Assembly (NCBI RefSeq): GCF_051020975.1
Contig: NC_135039.1
Location: 12,498,692-12,562,691, forward strand
Source of the DNA: Osmia lignaria lignaria
Lineage: Eukaryota > Arthropoda > Insecta > Hymenoptera > Megachilidae
Length of the DNA: 64,000 nucleotides
Direction of reading: 5' to 3'
Below are positions 1 through 12,100 of the stretch, piece by piece (within the stretch, counting starts at the first letter, position 1; each line of letters starts with the position of its first letter). Made by a program: the position numbers and the translations under genes. The notes beneath the pieces were generated by a model. That model was not told the DNA's origin. It saw only the letters and a list, made by a program, of their open reading frames with translations, and made no database searches.

Positions 1-3000
1 AGTTGTTAGTACAACGTTAACGATCGCATTTTTCATCGAGGAACGTCATAACGAAATTGCAGTTTACGTATTCGCGTTCTGCGGACCGGAAGCACGGGCC
101 GAGGGGCGGAGGGAGGTAACGCTGGCATTTGCGTGGTAACAATAATATCGTAAATCTTGGCAGTTGATTTATATTCTCGTAAAAACGGTAAGCGAGCAAC
201 GCCCGTCCACGCAATTCACGTCGAATTTACGATCCTGTAAATGAAACGACTTCAATCGGTTGTCACTGTTGGGTCGAAATTGCGTAATACCCTTTAAAAG
301 ACAAAGAAAAGAAGAATATGTAATTTAGGATAAGTAAAGAGGTCATTAATCTTTTAAAAAAATGAATAAACACGAGTTAGGATAATTGACTTTAGAGGAG
401 GACATAGGGTTAATTTGTGGGCAAATTGTGTGCTAGGAGGTTAGGTTGTCGGTCAGGCAAGTAATGTGGGGCCCAGAGGGCAGCACCTGTGTGAAAAAGT
501 AGAATATGGCTGTATGGGCAGTTGTAGTGTGGGACCCAGAGGGCTATATAAGGGCAGACAAGTAGATTATGGCTGACTGTGTAGTAAGTGGTCCAGTAAG
601 TAATGTGGGGCCCAGAGTGCGTGTGAAAAAGTAGAATATGGATGCCTGGGCAGTAGTAGTGTGGGTCAGACAAGTAGTGTGGGACCCAGAGGACTACATA
701 AGGGCAGACAAGTAGATTATGGCTACCTGGGCAGTAGGTGGTCCAGTAAGTAATGTGGGGCCCAGAGGGCAGCACCTGTGTGAAAAAGTAGAGTATGGCT
801 GCCTGGGCAGTAGGTGGTCCAGTAAGTAATGTGGGACCCAGAGGACTACATAAGAGCAGACAAGTAGATTATGGCTGACTGTGCAGTGGGCGGTCCAGTA
901 AGTAATGTGGGCCCAGAGGGCAGCACCTGTGTGAAAAAGTAGAGTATGGCTACCTGGGCAGTAGGTGGTCCAGTAAGTAATGTGGGGCCCAGAGGGCAGT
1001 ACCTGTGTGAAAAAGTAGAGTATGGCTGCCTGGGCAGTAGTAGTGTGGGTCAGATAAATAGTGTGAGACCCAGTGGACTACATAAGGGCAGACAAGTAGA
1101 TTATGACTGACTGTGCAGTAGGTGGTCCAGTAAGTAATGTGAGTCCCAGAGGACAGTAATACTATGGGTCAGACAAGTAGTGTGGGACCCAGAGGACTGC
1201 ATAAGAGCAGACAAGTAGATTATGACTGACTGTCCAGTAGGTGGTCCAGTACGTAATGTGGGGCCCAGAGGGCAGCACCTGTGTGAAAAAGTAGAGTATG
1301 GCTGCCTGGGCGGTAGTAGTGTGGGTCAGATAAATAGTGTGGGACCCAGAGGACTACATAAGGGCAGACAAGTAGATTATGACTGACTGTGCAGTAGGTG
1401 GTCCAGTAAGTAATGTGGGGCCCAGAGGGCAGCACGTGTGCGGACAAGTAGCATATGGCTGACTGTACAGTAGGCATTCAAGCAAATAGTGTGGGGCCCA
1501 AGAGTCTTACAAGGGCACAGAAGTGGAATAGAATCCAGAACAAATGTATATTTATTCCAGAATATGATAAATGGTGAAATTCAGGTCACACAGTAAAAAT
1601 ATCGATGTAAGCAATGCAGGAACACCTGGATTGCATACCATTTCTCATCCCATGGCACGAAAGCGATTCCTTTTCCTTCTTTGTTCTTGTTTCCTGCAAC
1701 CTTATAGCAGATGGTAAAGCTCCAACCGAAGGGGCGGTAGCATATCCTTCAGCTTTTATTTTCATTCCCTTTTCCCGTCGCTCTGCGACGAATATTTTAC
1801 CGTCACTCGTGTCCCAACCAATCCCCTTTGTTATATTCGCTTCGACGAAGCGCGCTTTCGCGAATACGCTGAAATTACCTCTGGCGAAAAGCTAAAGAGA
1901 CTCGATGCGAGGATTAGACGCTTTTGTTAAATGAAACTGGGAAGCGTGACGTTTGTTGATTAATCGCTGCATGAATATTAACGTCGTAACTGCGGTTCTT
2001 CTGATGCGGATATTAAAACACAAAAACACACTTTACCGCCAGTTACGAGGCACCCTGTGTTATTCATAAAAGTCCGTCGAGGGGGGGAAAAAAAATGAAA
2101 AGACCGAGAACATTTTGTTTCAATTTTTGATGCAATCTCTTGGAAACATTCTTTTTCCTTGTCGGGCAAACAGGCAGTTGATTTTCTTCATGATCCATTA
2201 GCAACGATACCTTGCCCCTCACCGTCCCTGACATGATGAGAAATGCGGCCAGACTGGTCGCGAAATTTGTTTCTCTGCTGCATTAACGTTTCGTTTCTCG
2301 GATAATTGCAGCCGCGATTCGAATCGCACGCGAAAGCTCGATTACCCGAACCAGGAGGACTCTCGTCGCGCAAAGATACACAAAGGTTAATGTAATTTCG
2401 ATAATTGGCTCGAAGAGTGTTGTTGCTTTTCGTTTTACACAAACGATCACAGGGATTCAGCGGTTATGGTCGACCCTGTGTAACCGAACGGCTTCTACCC
2501 GTGATAGGATTACTGGGTATAATCGAACTAAGGGAACGAATTGAGGTTAGGTTTCGTTTTGTCGAATGCAAGTACTTCCTTAGTAATTCGATGCAGGCAA
2601 TCTGTTACATGTTTGCTTCATTCATTTTCTTACGGTTCCATTTATTACGTTCTGGGAAAATCATTAAAAATGCATTGTTTAATTTAATTTTCTTTTAGGT
2701 TATATCGGAATTTGTAAAAAATTTAATTCAATATTATTCTTGTTGTTGTTTGAAAACTCTTTGAGTGCAATTGTCCCTTTGTCCGAACGTTAAACATAAC
2801 CTAAAATTTACTTTGTAAATCCGGTGTTGTAACTACGGTTTTGAAATTGTATTGGAATTTATAAAAAATTTAATCGAATATTAGTGAAGCCTTTGTTGAA
2901 AAATCTTTCATCTGTACTGCTATTGAAATATCAAACATAACCTAAAAAATTTTAGCGATCAGCTCGGCGTGCAATTCTTTAATAACATTTTAATTTGTTT

Positions 3001-3003
3001 CAG
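1..3003. other. Upstream intron or 5' region of the GPCR gene
   Basis: Exon a begins mid-codon, so most of this stretch is probably intron. I looked for an in-frame donor and an ectodomain-like coding stretch and saw none. It holds a minisatellite (about 420-1530) and otherwise unremarkable AT-rich DNA. Confidence 0.5.
420..1530. repeat. Minisatellite, units about 76 bp
   Basis: The phrase ggtccagtaagtaatgtggg recurs near 590, 741, 817, 893, 968, 1125, 1240 and 1400, mostly 75-78 bases apart or a multiple. Within units, gcagacaagtagattatgg alternates with gtgaaaaagtagagtatggc, giving a higher-order pattern. Open frames on the - strand here arise from the repeat and show no other sign of coding. 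Confidence 0.9.
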
Positions 3004-3127
3004 AGGAACCAGTGGAATAGACATAGATCTACGTAGATTAGACATAGACCAATGTCCATTGCCCCCCGGATCGACGCAGTTGAACATATTCGCAGCCAGT
3101 GACAAATGCAAAAAACGAACAACCGAG
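3004..3127 (+). CDS. GPCR exon a: end of ectodomain, LDIDQC motif
   Basis: The acceptor is a pyrimidine-rich stretch ending ttgtttcag and the donor is gttagt. The first base completes a codon from an upstream exon and the exon ends in phase 0. It encodes 41 whole residues with the family motif LDIDQC, then CPLPPG and a further Cys. The upstream partner exon was not found in bases 1-3003, so it probably lies outside the window. Confidence 0.88.
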
Positions 3128-6100
3128 GTTAGTATATCAAAAAAAGAAAAAAAAGAATTCTGTACATTCCTCTAATTACACCGTTCTAGTTTCATCGAAT
3201 CCAATTATTGAAAACCCGAGGGCATAACCCTTGCCTTCCTTTTTCGCAACAAAAACGTCAGTTTTTTTTAAATGGCTTCGAATTGAGCAGCAAAGCGGCC
3301 TTCGTTTCCTCCAATTAGGAGTGCCAACGATTTTTCCATTCGCGTGGATCGTTTTTTCATTTGCTTTCAATGAAATTTTCCCAGTTATACTGGCCATTCA
3401 TGGCCTCGATGTTCGACATTCCGCATTTCCCGCGCTTTTTTCTGTGCAGTGTATCGCCATACCGGGATTGGGCTTTCGCCGTGGGAGCTATCGCTGCGTC
3501 TGCAAACGGGGCTTTTATTACCCGGACACAAAATCCACCAGCCGATACTACAATGGCACCGTGATCGAAGAGGAATACGAGAAATTGATGATGGTACGTA
3601 ACGTATATCGATCGCTTCCTACCATGCACTCGAAAATTTTGAGGTTAGACCTAACCTAACTATTAAACACGACCATCGCATTAACCAATATTTTAATTGG
3701 AGAAGTAAAATTTATCGCACTAAATAAGATATTAGTTACGGTAAATTGAATTTATGATCAGTTTAACTTCTCATTTTTTGATATGTCAGTACAAAATATG
3801 ATTACTTACGAATACTCGGTAGCCTCGGTTCAGGTTAGGTGTCCGCTCGGTTCAACCGTTTAACTCGCTATGAAATGGCTGAAGTTCCCAAGCTGTAGCG
3901 AGCCGATTAAAAGACAAGTTCAGCGATAATTTGTCAATGTCAGGTGTATGCGAGGTAAAAATCGTGTACCCGTGGTGAGGGAACGCGCCATTACTTCCAG
4001 GTCAAGGGATATTCATACATATTTCTTTCCTAAGGCGATCGTTGCTTGCAATCTCGTCATAAATTAGTTTCTTAGGCGTCAGGAACAAGTATGCTTAAAT
4101 GTCTGTAAACTAGATGGCGTTCGTGTTTAAAGAAGCCTCTCAAAAGGAATCCCCAAATCGTTCCTTTTTCCGCTACTTGGGTGTTGACTTAAAGCTTCCA
4201 GCGCCCTTTGGCTCTGAGTTTAGGAACAAGATGTAAAGAAATGAAAGGAAGCGTTAAGCTGAATGCTTCGGATTGCTCTTCCTTATTTGGGGTTGTTGAT
4301 TCACAGTTCTTGCAGTTGCAGAAGATAAATAAAAAGTGTACGTCGAGGGAATTTAAATGTTTATTGATGGAAGATGAGTCAACAACAAGGACGTCCTTCT
4401 CCTCTGACACAGAGGAGCAAAACCTTCCCCTGTGTCCTGTGACCAGGAGTTCCTACTAATAATTGCAGCCTTTGTAAGCTCATCAAAAATAAATAGGATA
4501 TGTAGTCATCCTATGGTGCCCAGATATCAGGATGCAGTAGCCCCTCCAATCCCCCATACCTACATAGCCCCCCAGCCCACCTGGCCCCTCCTTTGAGTCG
4601 AAGAACCAAGTGGACTAATTTCATCCGAATTATCGACCTAATCATCCATACTTAACACTACCGTATGTCCTCTATTTTGAACTGGAGAGCCAAGTACATA
4701 GGCTACTGCCAAATAGCCCATGGCATCCCATCAATGAGGTCTATCGATGGAAATTATTCGAGGTAGTCAATTCTGACGATCATACACGGCGAGTTACTTT
4801 GAAAAGCGATCAGCGACGACAGACAGATGCGAATAATATACGCGATGATCCGGGCATAGGAGAGCTGATACAGGATCAAAGGGAATTACCGATCGAGGCT
4901 GCGCTACCGCATAACGTTCGTTCCCTGTGAGAATTGCCACGTGACCCTCGTGTAATTGCTGATAAATGACCGGTTAACACGCATTCGTACAAAAGGGAAG
5001 CGCCTTAGACCTCGCATTCGCTGTAATTAATATCCTCGGTGACAGCCGGTGCTGGGATCAGAGGTACACCCCTCTGCCTGCTGGTCGGGCATGGGTGTCT
5101 CCTGATGGATAACTCTAAACACGTTATTCCTGAATGATGTCTTGGTACTGTTTACGTTCATTAGGTTATTTTATAACTTTCTACGTGTATAGTTGAAGGA
5201 TTGAGAGAAAAATGACCGAACGTTGAAAGGCAACGTCCTATGACATCGGAGTAGTAATATAATGGGTCATTACCTTCTAGCTGGATGTATGATATCAACG
5301 ACCTACATTTAATTCATTCACAGCGACGAAATTAATTACACCGTCGTCATTAATTCTGGTTAGCTTCATTGGTTTCTCCGATGTCATTAAAGATTCTGAG
5401 AGAGTTCAAGACTTTCGAGTCAAAAGATGTTAATTCGATTCAGGTAACGCGATTACAGGGATTACATTTCTGAAAGAGGTTTCCCTTTGCGCAAAATCAA
5501 AAATCAAATTACTGGTATTTAATTACACCGTGTCTGTCCGCATTCTCGAGAAGGATTAATTGTGTTTGCCTGGTCAAAATAATTAAAAATAGGGAGATGG
5601 ATTAAACGTCGGATTGTTAAGGCAAGGCTGTGTTTAATTTTTCTCGGGTAATTAAAAATTACTCTCATTATTTTTACCCGGCCAGGTGTTCGATGTTTAA
5701 TCTACAAGTTAGAAAATTTTTAATTGCAGTGTGTACTTAATCTTCAAGGTACAAGTTCGCCTCGATATCAGATAATCGATGGCCGTAGTGTTACACCCTT
5801 CACCATTGAGATTACGGATCAAACATAAGAAACACTGACACAAGATAAATGAGTTTGTGCCTTTAGTGCTTCATCATGGCAAGGTTACGTAAATCACAAG
5901 ACGAGGGGCTAAATCAGTGCTCTTTACGCCCTTGAGATTTTCATCACTTCCGTTTCTGTTATGTCTTGTTAACACAGTCATATCCCTTAGATTCATGGGG
6001 CACTTATGAGCTTTAGCCTTGGACTTTAAGGAAGGGACGTGAGGGGGCGTAGAGAAGGTAGGAGGCCACATGGTTCTATATCCCCAATGATTCGGTTTTG

Positions 6101-9100
6101 ACGTCCCTTGCACCACTGTCATTCTTGTTGTCCTTTATCTGCTGCTGCTACTTGCCATGGTGCCCGAAGTACTTCTAGGGCCCCTGTAGTTCCTGGTGCC
6201 AGTAGCGTCCATGGCGTCCCCAGATCCTCTGGAGACCAGCCCAGAGACTGGTGCCTCTTGTGTTCATGGTGCTCAAAGACCTCCTGTTGTTCATGGGACT
6301 AGTAGAGCTCCTGGCATCACTGAATCTTCTGATCCCCCTGGTGTCTCTAATACTCTATGTGTCCCAAGTACTCCTAATATTCCTGGGGTCTTTAGTATTC
6401 CTGAGGCTGCTACTGTCCCTAGTGTCCTAAGTAGCCCTCATGTCTCTGACGTCCCTTGTGTCCCTGATACCCATAGAACCCTCGGTACCCCCAGTGCCCC
6501 ACTGGTCCAACTGCCACTGTTACTAGTGTCCTAAGTGGCCCTCATGTCTCTGACGTCCCTTGTGTCCCTGATACCCATAGAACCCTCGGTACCCCCAGTG
6601 CCCCACTGGTCCAAGTGCCACTATTACTAGTGTCCTAAGTGGCCCTCATGTCTCTGACGTCCCTTGTGTCCCTGATACCCATAGAACCCTCGGTACCCCC
6701 AGTGCCCCACTGGTCCAAGTGCCACTATTACTAGTGTCCTAAGTGGCCCTCATGTCTCTGACGTCCCTTGTGTCCCTGATACCCATAGAACCCTCGGTAC
6801 CCCCAGTGTTCCACTGGTCCAACTGCCACTATTCCTAGTGCCCTAAGTGGCCCTCATGTCTCTGACGTCCCTTGTGTCCCTGATACCCATAGAACCCTCG
6901 GTACCCCCAGTGCCCCACTGGTCCAACTGCCACTGTTACTAGTGTCCTAAGTGGCCCTCATGTCTCTGACGTCCCTTGTGTCCCTGATACCCATAGAACC
7001 CTCGGTACCCCCAGTGCCCCACTGGTCCAACTGCCACTATTCCTCTAGTGCTCCTAGTGTTACTGACAATTCTGCTGCTACTAATATCCCTGATGTCATC
7101 TATACTCCCAGAGTCCTAGCTACTAATCCAGAACGATAATAGAGTCTACATTTCCTACATCTTATTTGACGATCATTCCTTCCACTAAAATGTGTTTCGA
7201 CTTAAGGACTAAATCACGCGAAGCATTGATTTGTCCGTGAAGCTTGAAAATTACTTGACACTTTAACAATGCATGTTTGGCCTCGTTACGTTTTTCCATT
7301 AGCCTGTCACGAAGTTTGCCGTAGATCGTGCGGTAACGATGGAAAATACTGACCCACTTTTTCTTATACTTTCCCCTGTTCCTTGCTACTGGTTCGGCTC
7401 AAGTAGGTACCATCAAAAGAAACGAAAGTAGCTCGCAGTAGCACTTAAACGTTCGATCGTTCCTCGCATTCTAACTACCTTTTTTATTTTCCTGTTGCTA
7501 TTATCCATATAATAACCATCCCAAGACCGCAAAGAAACAAATAAAACTTCCATCGTCTCTGATAGCCTCGTACCCTTAAAAAGGAAAACATTTTTTACCC
7601 GATTCCTGGCGTTGAAGATATATGATGATGCTTTTGGTCGACTGAAACCAAAAACAGTGTAGCATAAAGGCAACAAGAATTTAATATACATGGTGTCCTC
7701 TTATTACGGACTCGCTAGACCTACGTAATTGAATTTCATCGCGCTTTTCTGTTAACGCTCAGCCGCGTTTGCTTGCAAAGCCACGTAGCCTGTGTAAAAT
7801 TAGCTTCCCGGGCTGGTGCGGTCTGGTTGCCTTTCTTTTTTCTGTTCCTTCTTTTTTATTAATCCACATATTTCACGGTAGCACGCGTTGCTCTTTACGC
7901 GGCGCTATGAAAATTCTATTATGCAAGCTCAGATACGTTTACTCTGGCTTGACGCGGGGATACGTTTGCCGAGGATTTCGAACGAAATAGGATGAAAAAT
8001 TGCTTTAAACATTTCGCTTGATAACAACCGGCGAATTTCTGCTTCCTGAAATCTAATTAACTCTCCGACGATGAAAGATACGGAAGATCTCAAAACTTTC
8101 ACATTGTGTTTACTCGATTAATTTCAGAACCAGTGTACCTGCAAGAAAAGAATGTTGTTCTTCTACTTTCCTCGGCTCGGGAATGTGCTAAAGTTTCGTG
8201 GCGATCTGCCAGTGTAACAAATATTCGTCATTCTGTACGAATAGCTGAACAGAATGGTACTTATTTTTTCAAAGCAAGACTGATGCCTTTGAATTTATTT
8301 TTCAAATGAAATAAATTCTTGTTATTCTTGGCTATTTTCTTTTAACAACGCCTGCGAGTTTCTGGATTCTCTTAAATAATTTCTCACACACGCATAGGTG
8401 AACACGCGTCACCCTGGAATCCGTCAAAGTTGTTCATAATTACTTCATTATCGTGGTGTCTTTAGGACCTCGGGATTCTATTAACGTCAATCTCGAAGTT
8501 CATCAGGCTGCATCTAACTCTGCATAAATTCCAAACTGTTCTCTGTCAGGGAACAGTCTGCAATTTGAAACATCTGACGACCGAATTTCCGTTGTCATTG
8601 CTCGTCTATGTCCTTTGGCATGGGTACCCATAGATCTACCCTTGTCTACCGCAAACTGCATATATATATCAAAATGTGAAATTTGCATATTGCTGAGCCA
8701 TGTTTTCAAAGTTAGCACATGGTACACAGGATAACTTCAGGTTAACATGTTGACGTCCTTGAATTTGGTTTTTTGTGAACTAGGACACTGGTAACATAAA
8801 TAGCTTCTTTTAAAAAACAAGAACAGTAGTTTTGGAAAATATAAATGGATCCATAAGTTTGTATCTGTGGTGATATTTTCACGGACCACCTGGTGTACAT
8901 GGAAGTAGCGATAAACCGTATAACCTGTCGATTCATTCGTTCTTTCGCACGAAAATGGATATCGACAGCAGCCAGCGTTGTCATCCGCATTACTATCCAG
9001 AGTTACGAGTTTGATTTGACGAGAGCAGCTGGGACGGACAGCGAAACGATCTCCCATTGGCTTTCAACCGAAACGTTATTAATTCGTCAACCAGGCTTGT

Positions 9101-12100
9101 ACGCGTTCGGAACAGCGCTTCCTTTCAACCGTGGGATCGTTGTCCGGGACACACTAACTTGTCCAGTGATTGTTACATAGGGTCGTATGAAATTATTATT
9201 TATGCAGAGTCTGTATGTCTAAAATTTACATAATTGATATTTCAGATATTCAGGATTAAGAGAATGACAGAAATTTAGTTGTTTGAATGATCCTGGTGTC
9301 TTCAGCTCCCCTGGGGTTCTACTGTCCTTACTATCCTTGGTAGTTTTGGTATCTAGGGTATTCCTGGTGTTCCTAATATTCCTAGTGTATTTACTTTTTC
9401 TGATGTCTTTAATGCCTTTGGTGTCTCTGGTACTCCCAGGATTTCTGATGACTCTACTGATCTCAGTGTCTTTGGAATCCTCAGGATTTCTAATGACTCT
9501 AAGGTTCTTAGTGTTCATGGTATCCCCAGGACTTCTAATGATTCTAACTCTTAGTGTCCCTGGTACCCCTAGGACCTTCAATGGCTCTAAGGCTCCCTGT
9601 GTCGATGACCCCCAGGATTTCTGATGGCTCTACGGACCTCACTGTCTCTAAAATCCTCAGGATTTCTAATGACTCTAAGGTTCTTAGTGTCCATGGTATC
9701 CCTAGGACCTCTAATAATTCTAAGACTCTTAGTGTCTCTGGTACCCCTAGGACCTTCAGTGGCTCTAAGGCTCCCTGTGTCGATGACTCCCAGGATTTCT
9801 GATGGCTCTACGGACTTCAGTGTCTTTGGAATCCTCAGGATTTCTAATGACTCTAAGGTTCTTAGTGTCCATGGTATCCCTAGGACCTCTAATGATTCTA
9901 AGACTCCTAGTGTCCCTGGTACCCCTAGGACCTTCAATGGCTCTAAGGCTCCCTGTGTCGATGACCCCCAGGATTTCTGATGGCTCTACCGACCTCAGTG
10001 TCTTTGGAATCCTCAGGATTTCTAATGATTCTAAGGTTCTTAGTGTCCATGGTATCCCTAGGACCTCTAATGATTCTAAGACTCCTAGTGTCCCTGGTAC
10101 CCCTAGGACCTTCAATGGCTCTAAGGCTCCCTGTGTCGATGACCCCCAGGATTTCTGATGGCTCTACGGACTTCAGTGTCTTTGGAATCCTCAGGATTTC
10201 TAATGATTCTAAGGTTCTTAGTGCCCATGGTATCCCTAGGACCTCTAATGATTCTAAGACTCTTAGTGTCCCTGATACCCCTAGGACCTTCAATAGCTCT
10301 AAGGCTCCCTGTGTCGATGACTCCCAGGATTTCTGATGACTGCACGGACCTCAGCGTCTCTGGAATCCCCAGGACTTCTAATGATTCTAAGACTCTTAGT
10401 ATCCCTGGTACCCCTAGGACCTTCAATGGCTCTAAGGCTCTCTGAATCCATAGTACCCCTAGGACTTCTGATAACTCTAAGGCTCTCAGTGTCCCTGGTG
10501 TTCTTAGTCTCCCTACTGTCCCTAATTTTGCCAGTTGTCCCCGATATCACCAAGTTCTCCCAGCGCCCCCACTGCTTTTTATCCCCCAATTGTCGTTTGT
10601 GTCACTACTACCCTAAGCACCATGGCTGCTTGTGTATCTTCAAACAGCATAACTATGCAATCCTCCGCGAATATAACTCTATGCTCTTTTGGATTCATTT
10701 TCAGTGAAGGTATAAACCGAAATAAACAAACGCGTACAATGTTATTCGAGTGGTAACACGGTAATCTCATGTACCATCCTCGGCTAAAGAACAATACAGG
10801 ATTCATTATTCGTAGCTCGCGTTACCGCATCGCTCTCGTTGCTGCTTCCGCTTTGAAGTGGCGCCATTAAAAATGGAGCATCCCCTCGCAACCATAGGTG
10901 ACTTTGAAGTAGGTGATACGTTGCAACGATATTCCATGCAGCCTCTCAATTACCATCACCCTGATCTCAACAGAATTGGAACAATCACCCAGATCCTCCC
11001 AGCTGTGCTGGTTTTGTTCTAGCGAAATAATGGCTGAACAATAACCGTACAATAGTGCTGGTCCTCCCGTATTTGTTGCACTTCTTTTCACAAACGCAGT
11101 GCGTCGAATCGTCCTGACAAAAGATTCGAACGAAAAAACAATTTCATTGTTTGTTTCTATCTGTTAATGTTGCGTACCGTTATTTTTTATTCTCCTTCGC
11201 TTTTTGTCTCCGTTCGGAGAGATTCAATTTTGAACCATTGGGTGTGGGTCAGTTCTTCGTAGCTTACAATGCGTAGCTTGAAAAATTTAAAGAGGTAGCG
11301 AAAGCTTTGGAAAATAGAGTTCAAAAAGATTTCAAAATTAAATTGAAGCTTTTCAACAACTTTGAGTTAGCAGAGACTTAACTTGATCGTTTGAAGATTA
11401 ATTTCATCCTTTTAAACAAATTTTTTCAACATCATCGATTGCTAAATGAAATAAATTTCAGCGTGTAACGAAGGGTTTGAAAAATATTTGAATTGAACTT
11501 TCATCTCCTATGTTTCTTTAGATGTTATTTTTCAACACGTTTGAAAAAAATGAAAATTAAACAGGATCGTTAAAATTCAGGAATTTCCGGTTGGCGAACC
11601 TCTGGCAGGTAGCTCTCGCGTGGCAAAGCACAGAAACTTGGTCGACGAGCTTCCTTCTCGAGTAGCGGCGGAAACGGAAGAAGCCTAGCCTCTTCGTTTC
11701 ACTTTATTGCACCGTTCCTTATCGCTCGGGGCGGCGCGACGCGGCGTCGCGTTGGTTAATTGCGCGGCGTTTCATCGATCACCGGAAGTGTCCCGTTGGT
11801 CGAAAGGGAATTCGGAAAACGACCAAATGTTTCGTACCTTTTCCTTTAACGAGCCGTTTCCGTAATCGCTGTCGGCCATTTATTTCCGAACGATCGCTAG
11901 TTCTTTTGAAAACATCGATACTCCCTCCATAAATCACCTCGTTTCTGTTTCTTTCATACTGTTCCCTGGTTCCTTCGTTCCTTTGCGATTTCTTTTTACC
12001 TTTTAAGGACCAACTGGATTGTATTGTTTTTCTTGGATAATTTTTTGCGAGGGATGATATCAGAGAGGCGAATGGTAAATTTAAGATTCATGTATTCGTT

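Noticed and set aside
410..1477. 121- and 85-codon - strand frames with repeated peptide
   Set aside because: Product of the 76-bp minisatellite; frame is lost between units and no other coding feature is present.
1614..1895. Candidate 5' exon of the GPCR gene
   Set aside because: The frame is open for 93 codons but shows no cysteine pattern of the ectodomain and no donor with the phase required by exon a.
9219..10707. Overlapping frames of 95-123 codons on both strands
   Set aside because: They recur every 178 bases in step with the tandem unit and exist on both strands, so they reflect a stop-poor repeat. The period is not a multiple of three, so no single repeat protein is encoded.
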